64,000 nt of DNA from an uncultured Eggerthellaceae bacterium (GTDB taxonomy: Bacteria > Actinomycetota > Coriobacteriia > Coriobacteriales > Eggerthellaceae): NCBI GenBank assembly GCA_958452575.1, contig CAUDUM010000001.1, forward strand, positions 310,001-374,000, in the 5' to 3' direction. The translations under genes and the position numbers were made by a program. This document shows, piece by piece, positions 50,205-57,710 of the stretch; within the stretch, counting starts at the first letter, position 1, and the number at the start of each line of letters is the position of its first letter. The notes beneath the pieces were generated by a model. It saw only the letters and a list, made by a program, of their open reading frames with translations. It did no database searches and was not told the DNA's origin.

Positions 50205-53081
50205 CTACTCCGCGGAGGCGACGAAGCCGATAACGTCCAGAACGTCGCCGCAGCGCTTGCACACGTCCGGATGCGCGGCGTTGCCGCCCAGCTCCAAGTG
50301 ATTCCAGCAGCGGGGGCAGCGCGGCAGATCGGTTTTGACGACCGAGACGATCGGAACGCCCTGTTCGACATCGGCCTGCTCGATCGCAACCTCGGCGACG
50401 ATGAACAGCTCCTTGAGATCCGCCGTGTCGAAAGAGCCGAGCACCTCCGCATCATCGGCGGATGCGGTGATGCGAAGCGATGCCTCCTGGCTCTTGCCGA
50501 TCACCTTGGCGTTGCGCGCCTCCTCGAGCGCCTTGGTCACTGCCTCGCGGGTGGTCAGCAGCACGTTGAAACGCGCCAGGAAGGCGTCTGCCTCGGATCC
50601 CTCGGGAAGGCCGGGCGCAAAATCGTCGGCAACGGGCCAGCCCGCCAGCTGAACGCTGAACGGACGGCCTTCGCGGTTGCGAGCCGCCTCAGGATAATGC
50701 TCCCACACCTCGTCGCAGGTGAACGACAGGATTGGGCTCATAACGCGAACCATAACCTCGAGGATGCTCATGAGAACGGTTTGCGCGCTGCGTCGCGCGA
50801 CGGAGTCAGGAGCATCGGAGTAGAGACGATCCTTTGCCACGTCCATGTAGATGGCCGACAGATCGTTGATAACGTATTCGTACAGCGTGCGGAACACCTG
50901 ATGGAAGCGGTACTCGTCGTAGCCCTTCTCGACATCGGCCAGCACTTGGCGCAGTCGGAGCAGCGCCCACACATCGATCGCCGGCATATCCGCCACATCG
51001 ACGGCGTCTTTGCTATCGTCGAAGTCCGACAGGCTGCCCAACAGGAAGCGGAACGTATTGCGGAATCGACGGTACGCATCAGAGGTGCGCTGCAGGATCG
51101 TATCGCCGATGGACACGTCCACCGAGTAGTCTGTGGAGGCCACCCACAGGCGCAGCACGTCGGCGCCGAACTTGCCCGTGACCTCGGCGGGGTCGATGCC
51201 GTTGCCCTTGGACTTGGACATCTTCTCGCCGTTCTCGTCGACGGTGAAGCCGCAGCACACGACGCTCTCATACGGGGCGCGCCCGAAAGCGCCCGTTCCG
51301 AGCAGCAGCGAGCTTTGGAACCAGCCGCGGTGCTGGTCGGAGCCCTCCAGGTACATGTCGGCGGGCCAACGCAGATGATCGGCCTCGGCGCGATGCTTGA
51401 GCACGCCCACGTGGCTGACGCCGCTTTCCCACCACACGTCCAGGATGTCCTTCTCGGGGACAAGTTCCTCGCCGCCGCATGCCTCGCAGTGCGTGCCGGC
51501 GGGCAGGTAGTCCTTGGGGTCCTTGGTGAACCATGCGTCGGCGCCCTCGGTATCGAACAGGTCGATCACCGCATCGAACGTCTCGGCGTTGGCGACGATC
51601 TCGCCGCACTTGGCGCACTTGAACACAGGGATCGGTACACCCCAATTGCGCTGGCGCGAGATGCACCAGTCGGGACGGTCGGCCACCATAGCGCCGATGC
51701 GGTTGACACCCCAGGAGGGATACCAGGTAACGTGGTTGTGGATCTGGTCGAGCGCGGCCTCGCGCAAGCCGGTCTTCTCCATCGAGACGAACCATTGGTC
51801 GGTAGCGCGGAAGATGACGGGTTCGTGGCAACGCCAGCAGTGCGGATAGCTGTGCGAGATGTCCTTGCGAGCGACGAGCGTGCCGCGTTCGCGCAGCCAG
51901 TCGATGATATGCGGATTGGCATCGTCGGTGTCCATACCGGCGAAGTGCGGCACGGTCTCCATGAAACGGCCGTCGTCGTCGACGGGCATGACCGTCTCAA
52001 GGCCGAACTCCTGGCCCATCAGGTAGTCCTCGACGCCGTGACCGGGAGCGGTGTGAACCGCGCCGGTGCCGGAATCCAGCGTGACGTGGTCGCCCCAGAC
52101 GATGCGGCCGACCTTCTCCGTGAGGATCGGGCACTCGTAGGTGACGCCATCGAACTGGTTGCCCTTCATGAGCACCGGCTCTCCGTCCTTCGAGACGACC
52201 TCATAAGAATCCCAACCGCACACCTCGGCGACGGTCTCGACCATCTCATGGGCGAACAGCAGATAGGCGCCGTCCACCTTGACGAAGCAGTAGTCGAGAT
52301 CGGGGCCGAACGATACAGCGACGTTGGCCGGAAGCGTCCAGGGAGTCGTGGTCCAGATCAGCACGTACGCGTCATCCGGCTCGACGCCGGCCTCGGCGAA
52401 TGCCTCGGGCACCTGGTAGAGCTTGAAACGCACGTAGATGGAGGGGGACGTCTCGTCGGCGTACTCGATCTCGGCCTCGGCGAGCGCGGTGTGGCAATGC
52501 TTGCACCAGTGGATCGGTTTTCGGCCACGGTAGACCGCACCGTCAAGATAAAGATTCTTGAACACTTCGACGTTGGCGGACTCGAACGTCGGTTGGAACG
52601 TCAGATAGGGATGCTCCCAGTCGCCGTTGACGCCCAGACGCTTGAAGCCGTCGCGCTGCACGTCGACGAAGCGCTCGGCCCATTCGCGGCACAGCTTGCG
52701 CACCTCGGACTGCGGCATCTCGCGCATCTTCTCGGTGCCGAGCTTCTTTTCCACCTCATGCTCGATCGGCTGGCCATGGCAGTCCCAGCCGGGGATGTAG
52801 GGCGTGAAGAACCCGCGCTGAGCATGCGATTTGACGACGAAGTCCTTGAGGATCTTGTTGAAGGCGTGGCCGATGTGGATGGGGCCGTTGGCGTACGGAG
52901 GGCCGTCGTGGAGGATGAACGGCTCGCCGTCCTTGTTCTTCTCCAGGATGCGCTCGTACAGATGCTCCTGCTCCCATTTCTCCAGGCGCTTCGGCTCGTT
53001 GGCGGGCAGGTTGCCGCGCATCGGGAAGTCGGTCTGGGGAAGGTTCATCGTGTTCTTGTAGTTGTTGCCCTTGTCAGCCAC
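50205..53081 (-). CDS. ileS: Isoleucyl-tRNA synthetase
   Basis: Class I aminoacyl-tRNA synthetase, 958 aa. HIGH is at residues 69-72, the CP1 editing domain with TTTPWTLPANVAVSF is near 250, KMSKSKGNGIDP is near 620, and the C-terminal zinc finger has CPRC and CKRC. This is the eubacterial type with the C-terminal Zn domain (IleS1-like). I looked for a T-box leader upstream and found no match to the conserved T-box sequence. The upstream region is shared with divergent degV. Confidence 0.97.
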   Translation of the reverse strand: MADKGNNYKNTMNLPQTDFPMRGNLPANEPKRLEKWEQEHLYERILEKNKDGEPFILHDGPPYANGPIHIGHAFNKILKDFVVKSHAQRGFFTPYIPGWDCHGQPIEHEVEKKLGTEKMREMPQSEVRKLCREWAERFVDVQRDGFKRLGVNGDWEHPYLTFQPTFESANVEVFKNLYLDGAVYRGRKPIHWCKHCHTALAEAEIEYADETSPSIYVRFKLYQVPEAFAEAGVEPDDAYVLIWTTTPWTLPANVAVSFGPDLDYCFVKVDGAYLLFAHEMVETVAEVCGWDSYEVVSKDGEPVLMKGNQFDGVTYECPILTEKVGRIVWGDHVTLDSGTGAVHTAPGHGVEDYLMGQEFGLETVMPVDDDGRFMETVPHFAGMDTDDANPHIIDWLRERGTLVARKDISHSYPHCWRCHEPVIFRATDQWFVSMEKTGLREAALDQIHNHVTWYPSWGVNRIGAMVADRPDWCISRQRNWGVPIPVFKCAKCGEIVANAETFDAVIDLFDTEGADAWFTKDPKDYLPAGTHCEACGGEELVPEKDILDVWWESGVSHVGVLKHRAEADHLRWPADMYLEGSDQHRGWFQSSLLLGTGAFGRAPYESVVCCGFTVDENGEKMSKSKGNGIDPAEVTGKFGADVLRLWVASTDYSVDVSIGDTILQRTSDAYRRFRNTFRFLLGSLSDFDDSKDAVDVADMPAIDVWALLRLRQVLADVEKGYDEYRFHQVFRTLYEYVINDLSAIYMDVAKDRLYSDAPDSVARRSAQTVLMSILEVMVRVMSPILSFTCDEVWEHYPEAARNREGRPFSVQLAGWPVADDFAPGLPEGSEADAFLARFNVLLTTREAVTKALEEARNAKVIGKSQEASLRITASADDAEVLGSFDTADLKELFIVAEVAIEQADVEQGVPIVSVVKTDLPRCPRCWNHLELGGNAAHPDVCKRCGDVLDVIGFVASAE

Positions 53082-53242
53082 GTGGTTTCCCTCGCTTGCA
53101 TCGTCTGCGCCGCTCGGCCGGTGTTTGCGGCTTCATCAGCGCATAGTTGAATCAAACCGGATCATTATAAAGCCCAGCGGCGGTATTTCGCGCCGAACAG
53201 CGCGAGTTTTCAAGATTGCGACACAGCGGGCGGTTCAGCGGG

Positions 53243-53248
53243 TATACT
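53243..53248 (+). promoter_or_regulatory. Likely degV -10 element
   Basis: TATACT, 74 nt before the DegV start in the 240-nt divergent ileS-degV region. The -35 is unclear (GACACA at 17-bp spacing). Confidence 0.4.
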
Positions 53249-53321
53249 GCATCTCGTGATTCCGCAGGTATCCCCTGCTGCCCGTTAAGAGGGCGAGATG
53301 CGTTTGAGAGGAGCACCGTCA

Positions 53322-54200
53322 ATGGACTTCGAGATCGTAACCGACTCTTGCTGCAATCTACTTGAGGATATGATCGATGATTTCGGGATCCACGTCCTCC
53401 CTCTGACGTTCATGGTCGACGGCGAGGACGAGGTCTACCAAAGCTACCTCAAAGGCGAGCGAACCGACCTCAAGCAGTTCTACACGATGATGCGCGAGGG
53501 CAAGGTCTTCAAGACGTCGCTTCCCAACCTCGCTGAATCCGAAGCCCTGTTCCGCAAGCTTTTGAGCAGCGGACGCGACGTGATCTACTTGGCGTTCTCC
53601 AGCGGGCTTTCCGGCACTTACCAGGCACTTTCACTCATGGCCGAGCAGCTGCGGGAGGAGTTCCCCGAGCGCAAGCTCTACGTGGTCGACACGCTGGCGG
53701 CGTCCGGCGGCCAGGGGCTGCTCGTCTGGTACGCGGTACAGCACGCGCGCGCCGGCGAATCTATCGACCAGGTGCGCAACTGGCTCGAGGAGAACAAGCT
53801 CCACCTCGCCCATTGGTTCACCGTCGACGATCTGATGTTCCTGTTCCGCAGCGGACGCGTCTCCAAGACGGCCGCCTGGGCGGGCACGCTGCTCAACATC
53901 AAGCCCGTCCTGCATGTGGACGACGAAGGCCACCTGATCCCCATGGAGAAGGTGCGTGGACGCAAGAAGTCGCTCAACGCCTTGATCGACCACATGGAGA
54001 AGTCGGCGAACAAGCCGATCTCCGACCAGATGGTGTTCATCACGCACGGAGACTGCATCGAGGACGCCGAGTACGTCGCCGGCAAGATCAAGGAGCGCTT
54101 CGGGGTCAAGGAGGTCGTCATCAACTACGTCGATCCGGTGATCGGGGCGCATTCGGGGCCGGGGACAATGGCGTTGTTCTTCCTGGCTGACAAACGCTAA
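53322..54200 (+). CDS. DegV-family fatty-acid-binding protein
   Basis: 292 aa, EDD fold. FEIVTDSCCNL at the N terminus, the TSLPNLAE segment near 68, FSSGLSGTYQA near 95 and the C-terminal VDPVIGAHSGPGTMALFF are diagnostic. DegV/FakB proteins bind fatty acids and present them to FakA kinase; no fakA is in this window. The ATG at 53322 follows gagaggagca. Downstream is a long palindromic structure shared with the convergent dinB. Confidence 0.92.
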   Translation: MDFEIVTDSCCNLLEDMIDDFGIHVLPLTFMVDGEDEVYQSYLKGERTDLKQFYTMMREGKVFKTSLPNLAESEALFRKLLSSGRDVIYLAFSSGLSGTYQALSLMAEQLREEFPERKLYVVDTLAASGGQGLLVWYAVQHARAGESIDQVRNWLEENKLHLAHWFTVDDLMFLFRSGRVSKTAAWAGTLLNIKPVLHVDDEGHLIPMEKVRGRKKSLNALIDHMEKSANKPISDQMVFITHGDCIEDAEYVAGKIKERFGVKEVVINYVDPVIGAHSGPGTMALFFLADKR

Positions 54201-54236
54201 GGGTCATCTGCGGCTTTCTCTCATCTCTATCCCACC

Positions 54237-54352
54237 GGTGCTTGGTTGGCCGGGGGCTCATGCTCAAACAGGTCCTGAGCTCGCACGAAACGCCCACTGG
54301 GCGTTTCGGCTCGTGCGGATACTGCGCGTGAACCCCCGGCCAACCAAGCACC
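54237..54352. repeat. Long palindromic element between degV and dinB
   Basis: Perfect 20-bp outer arms (54237-54256 and 54333-54352) with partly matching inner extension. Inside them is a perfect 11-bp inverted repeat, cgaaacgccca / tgggcgtttcg (54286-54308). The whole 116-nt unit can fold into a single multibranched or cruciform hairpin. No coding frame. It could be a bidirectional terminator, a REP/MITE-like element or a structured RNA. Confidence 0.75.
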
Positions 54353-54424
54353 TACATCTTTAATCATTGATACTCCCACGAATCTGATTATGCGTTTGCA
54401 TCCATTCCGTGGATTGGGAGGGGT

Positions 54425-55741
54425 TTACTTGTAGTCGGCGGGGTTTTTGGGAGCGGAGCCGGTGGTTCGGGTGGCGCTTTTAATTTCGTGGCCGAAGCGG
54501 ATGGCGGATTCGCCGAAGCGGTCCTTTAGTTTGTCGGTTGTTTTAAGCAGTCGCGTTCGCTTTTCTTCCGTTAGCTTCGGCTGCTCCGCTGTCGGGCCAT
54601 CCTCGGGCACGTCGAACAGATGCTCTTGGATCGCCGCGTCCCCGTCGAAGCCGGACATCGCCACGCCCACCAGGCGGACGGGGATTCCGGGGCGCCAGAT
54701 TTCGTCTAAAAGAGAAAACAGGGTGGGGATGAACGCAAGATCGTCGTCGGTGCCGGTTTCCAAGCGGCGCTGGGCGGAGCGTATCGTCCGATCGTCGTAG
54801 CGCAGCTTCAAGGTGAGCGTGCGGCCCTCAAGGCCTTTGCGGCGCAGCCTTCTGCCTACTTTGGCGGCCATCGCGGAAATCGCCGCTTCGATATCCCCTC
54901 GATCGGTCAAGTCGGTGGCAAAGCTCGTCTCGTTGGAGACCGACTTCACATCGTCGTCCTCTTCGACGGGTGCATCGTCCCGTCCGCACGCGCGGATGTG
55001 CATCGTCTTGCCGTTTTTGCCGAATAGGCGCACCATCCGAGCCTCCCCCGCTTGAACGATGTCACCCAGAGTGAGGATTCCCGCAGCTTTGAGCTTGGCT
55101 TCGGCGGCGGATCCGATGCCGCTCAGCGTGCGGATCGGCAACGGCGAGAGGAAGTCCTGCTCCGTTCCGGGATACACGACGGTCAAGCCGCGCGGCTTGT
55201 CCATGTCGGAGGCGATCTTGGCGACCGTCTTGGACGATCCGACGCCCACCGAGCACGTGACGCCAAGCTCCTCGACGCGCTGCTGTATCCTCTCCGCGAT
55301 CCTGACGGGATGCTCGCGATTGACGTCGTTGGGCGTCACGTCCATGAACGCCTCGTCGATGCTCACCTGCTGAACGAACGGCGTCTCGTCGCGGAGGATG
55401 CCCATGATGGCGTCGGATACCTCGCGGTAGCGGTCGAAGTGCCCTTTGGTCCAAATCGCATCCGGGCAAAGGCGCTTGGCCTGGGAGGACGGCATAGCCG
55501 AGTGGACGCCGTACCTGCGCGCTTCGTATGACGCGGTCGAAACCACGCCCCGCTTGTCCGGATCGCCGCCGACGATGACGGGTCTGCCGCGCCATCCAGG
55601 ATGGTCGAGCTGCTCTACCGAGGCGAAGAACGCGTCCAGATCAACGAGGAGGATCGCCTTTCCATGCCATTCCGGCAAGAACAGCGCATCCACGTCATTG
55701 CGCTCAATGTGATCGGCCAAGGTGTCGTCTAATTCGTCCAT
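54425..55741 (-). CDS. dinB: DNA polymerase IV (Y-family)
   Basis: Translesion polymerase, 438 aa. Catalytic acidic residues are in LLVDLDAFFASVEQ (Asp34) and SIDEAFMDV (about 128-132). Helix-hairpin-helix LSGIGSAAEAKL is near 205, followed by a little-finger domain. The clamp-binding motif QEHLF is at about 372-376, and a further basic C-terminal tail follows. No LexA box was seen upstream, so SOS control is not apparent. TAGACT lies 6 nt before the ATG on the minus strand, another possible leaderless start. Confidence 0.95.
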   Translation of the reverse strand: MDELDDTLADHIERNDVDALFLPEWHGKAILLVDLDAFFASVEQLDHPGWRGRPVIVGGDPDKRGVVSTASYEARRYGVHSAMPSSQAKRLCPDAIWTKGHFDRYREVSDAIMGILRDETPFVQQVSIDEAFMDVTPNDVNREHPVRIAERIQQRVEELGVTCSVGVGSSKTVAKIASDMDKPRGLTVVYPGTEQDFLSPLPIRTLSGIGSAAEAKLKAAGILTLGDIVQAGEARMVRLFGKNGKTMHIRACGRDDAPVEEDDDVKSVSNETSFATDLTDRGDIEAAISAMAAKVGRRLRRKGLEGRTLTLKLRYDDRTIRSAQRRLETGTDDDLAFIPTLFSLLDEIWRPGIPVRLVGVAMSGFDGDAAIQEHLFDVPEDGPTAEQPKLTEEKRTRLLKTTDKLKDRFGESAIRFGHEIKSATRTTGSAPKNPADYK

Positions 55742-55842
55742 GGCGCCAGTCTATCATGCCCCGCATCGCGATTAGCGGCTATACTGATATCCGCTGCCTA
55801 AGCAGCGATTCCTGGCAATCGACGATCGAAAGAGATCAAGAC

Positions 55843-56889
55843 ATGAGCATCGACAGCTTCGAGGCAAGCCGCAAGCGCTCCGACGAAATCATCGCGGATC
55901 TGCCCGTACATCCCGAAAAATACCTCATGCTGACGGGCGATCGCCCCACCGGCAGGTTGCATATGGGCCACTACTTCGGCACCATCAAGGAGCGCATCGC
56001 GCTTCAGGACATGGGCATCACCACGCGCATCGTCATCGCGGACTACCAGGTGATCACCGACCGCGACACCACCGAGCACATCCAGGACAACGTCTACAAC
56101 ATGGTGATGGACTACCTGGCATGCGGCATCGACCCCGAAAAGACGATCATCTTCACGCATTCCGCCATCCCGGCGCTCAACCAGCTGATGCTGCCGTTTC
56201 TGTCCCTGGTGTCAGAAGCCGAGCTGCAGCGCAACCCCACCGTCAAATCCGAGATGGAGGCGTCGGGCCATGCGCTGACGGGCTTGCTCCTCACCTACCC
56301 TGTGCATCAGGCGTGCGACATCTTGTTCTGCAAAGGCAACATCGTGCCCGTCGGCAAGGACCAGCTGCCCCACATCGAGCAGACGCGCCAGATCGCCCGA
56401 CGCTTCAACGAACGCTACGCGCATGTGTTCCCCGAGCCGGAGGGCGTGCTCAACAGCGCCCCCGAGATCCCCGGCCTTGACGGTCGCAAGATGTCCAAGA
56501 GCTACGGCAACGCCATCAGCCTGTGCCTTACCGAGGAAGAGACGGCCAAGCTCATCAAAAAGTCCAAGACCGACTCCGAGCGAACGATTACGTTCGACAA
56601 GGAGAACCGTCCCGGCGTATCCGCGCTGCTCACGACCGCCGCGCTGTGCACCGGCCGCTCCGAGGTCGAAATCGCCGAAGAGATCGGCGATGCCGGCGCC
56701 GGCGCGCTCAAGAAATACGTTACCGAGAGCGTCAACGGCTATCTGGCGCCGATCCGCGAACGCCGACGCGACTTCGAGAAAGATCTGGACTACATCAAGG
56801 ACATCCTGCATGACGGCAATCGCCGCGCCAACGAGATCGCCAACGCGACCCTTGATGAAGTGCGCGAGGCTATGGGGATGGTGTACTAG
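55843..56889 (+). CDS. trpS: Tryptophanyl-tRNA synthetase
   Basis: Class I synthetase, 348 aa. HMGH is at residues 40-43 after GDRPTGRL, and KMSKSYGNAI is near 217. Family members carry the same AIPALNQLMLPFLSLVSEAELQRNPTVK segment. The ATG at 55843 is preceded by gaaagagat; the longer frame from 55756 covers the promoter region (TATACT at 55783) and is rejected. Downstream is an inverted repeat (56905-56939). Confidence 0.95.
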   Translation: MSIDSFEASRKRSDEIIADLPVHPEKYLMLTGDRPTGRLHMGHYFGTIKERIALQDMGITTRIVIADYQVITDRDTTEHIQDNVYNMVMDYLACGIDPEKTIIFTHSAIPALNQLMLPFLSLVSEAELQRNPTVKSEMEASGHALTGLLLTYPVHQACDILFCKGNIVPVGKDQLPHIEQTRQIARRFNERYAHVFPEPEGVLNSAPEIPGLDGRKMSKSYGNAISLCLTEEETAKLIKKSKTDSERTITFDKENRPGVSALLTTAALCTGRSEVEIAEEIGDAGAGALKKYVTESVNGYLAPIRERRRDFEKDLDYIKDILHDGNRRANEIANATLDEVREAMGMVY

Positions 56890-56904
56890 CCGCCCCACGC
56901 TTGC

Positions 56905-56939
56905 TGCAATCGCGATCGTCAAAAAGTAACGCGATTGCA
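56905..56939. repeat. Inverted repeat after trpS
   Basis: tgcaatcgcg / cgcgattgca, 10 bp with a 15-nt loop, 15 nt after the trpS stop. It lacks a T-tract on either side (A-run to the right) and is probably a terminator-like end of the trpS mRNA. Confidence 0.45.
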
Positions 56940-56950
56940 AAAATTACGTC

Positions 56951-56978
56951 TTGCGCGCGCGAGCGATATCTGTATAAT
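56951..56978 (+). promoter_or_regulatory. tRNA-Asn promoter
   Basis: TTGCGC (56951-56956), 16-bp spacer, TATAAT (56973-56978), 32 nt before the mature tRNA. Confidence 0.65.
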
Positions 56979-57010
56979 GATCACTTGCGCGCTTCAAAGA
57001 CGCGTCACAT

Positions 57011-57085
57011 TCCTCGGTAGCTCAACGGCAGAGCATCCGGCTGTTAACCGGAGGGTTGTAGGTTCGAATCCTACCCGGGGAGCCA
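57011..57085 (+). tRNA. tRNA-Asn (anticodon GTT)
   Basis: 75 nt with encoded CCA. Acceptor TCCTCGG / CCGGGGA; D stem GCTC / GAGC; anticodon stem TCCGG / CCGGA with loop CTGTTAA; T arm GTAGG TTCGAAT CCTAC. Confidence 0.96.
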
Positions 57086-57093
57086 TGAATTCG

Positions 57094-57117
57094 AAAGCCC
57101 GCGTAAGCGGGCTTTTT
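57094..57117 (+). terminator. Terminator between the two tRNAs
   Basis: aaagcccgc / gcgggcttt, 9-bp stem with GTAA loop and further TT. Confidence 0.7.
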
Positions 57118-57124
57118 CGTAGTC

Positions 57125-57199
57125 GGGCCTGTAGCTCAACGGTGGAGCAGGGGACTCATAATCCTTTGGTTGTCGGTTCGAATCCGGCCGGGCCCACCA
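57125..57199 (+). tRNA. tRNA with CAT anticodon (Met elongator or Ile2)
   Basis: 75 nt with encoded CCA. Acceptor GGGCCTG / CGGGCCC; D stem GCTC / GAGC; anticodon loop CTCATAA; T arm GTCGG TTCGAAT CCGGC. It is not an initiator, since it lacks the three G-C pairs and unpaired first base typical of tRNA-fMet. Sequence alone does not separate elongator Met from lysidine-modified Ile2. Confidence 0.92.
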
Positions 57200-57213
57200 T
57201 TCATCCCCTTCTT

Positions 57214-57240
57214 TAATGAATGTAAAGCAGGCATTCATTA
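57214..57240. repeat. Inverted repeat after the CAT tRNA
   Basis: taatgaatg / cattcatta, 9-bp stem with a 9-nt loop, no T-tract. An imperfect second dyad, agactacatcc / ggacatagtct (57240-57271), follows. The rest of the gap to 57398 holds only the leader of the small zinc-ribbon gene, with TTGACT at 57324-57329. Confidence 0.4.
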
Positions 57241-57398
57241 GACTACATCCAATAAGTAATGGACATAGTCTATTGCCCCAGGTGAAATGGCGTTTTTGTG
57301 CCGTTGGCCGACGATTAAGGCAATTGACTTGCAGGTGCCCTCGAATACGCGTACATTAAGCCGCGTTGTGTTTTCAATCGACAAGAGGAGGAATCGAT

Positions 57399-57641
57399 AT
57401 GTGCTTTCGTCCTGCTGACGCCGGTGGCGGATCCCACAAGTGCCCCGAGTGCGGTAAGACCATCCAGGCTATGGGCGGCATGAAGCTGACCAAGTGCCCC
57501 TTCTGCAAGTGCGACCTGACGCCGTACATTAATGGCGAGAAGCCCATCCCCGGTGCTCCCTCCGCCCCCGGCGCGCCCGGCGCCCCCGCTGCTCCTGGTG
57601 CCCCCGCGGCTCCCGGCGCTCCCAAGCCGCCGACTGCCTAA
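57399..57641 (+). CDS. Small zinc-ribbon protein with Gly-Ala-Pro repeat tail
   Basis: 80 aa. Residues 15-38 have CPEC and CPFCKC, a likely zinc ribbon, plus Cys2. The C-terminal about 30 residues are a collagen-like G-A-P triplet series (GAPSAPGAPGAP and so on). Strong aggaggaa precedes the ATG at 57399, and a strong terminator follows within 20 nt, so it is a discrete, probably highly expressed monocistronic gene. I do not recognise a function; rubredoxin-like metal binding or a cell-surface/assembly role are both open. Confidence 0.8.
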   Translation: MCFRPADAGGGSHKCPECGKTIQAMGGMKLTKCPFCKCDLTPYINGEKPIPGAPSAPGAPGAPAAPGAPAAPGAPKPPTA

Positions 57642-57659
57642 GTCGATAGCGACCCTGAA

Positions 57660-57684
57660 TGCCCCGCCTACGAGCGGGGCATTT
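57660..57684 (+). terminator. Terminator after the zinc-ribbon gene
   Basis: tgccccgc / gcggggca, 8-bp stem with 6-nt loop, then ttttcgttt. Also positioned to end the convergent methyltransferase. Confidence 0.85.
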
Positions 57685-57710
57685 TCGTTTCTGCAGGCAA
57701 ATGGACGGAT

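Noticed and set aside
49791..53150. 1119-codon plus-strand frame opposite lspA and ileS
   Set aside because: ileS has complete synthetase motifs on the minus strand; the antisense frame resembles no protein family.
53082..53321. T-box leader upstream of ileS
   Set aside because: Looked for the conserved T-box sequence and an Ile specifier stem on the minus strand and found none; a covariance-model search would settle it.
55742..55842. LexA box in front of dinB
   Set aside because: No CGAAC-N4-GTTY match in the dinB-trpS divergent region.
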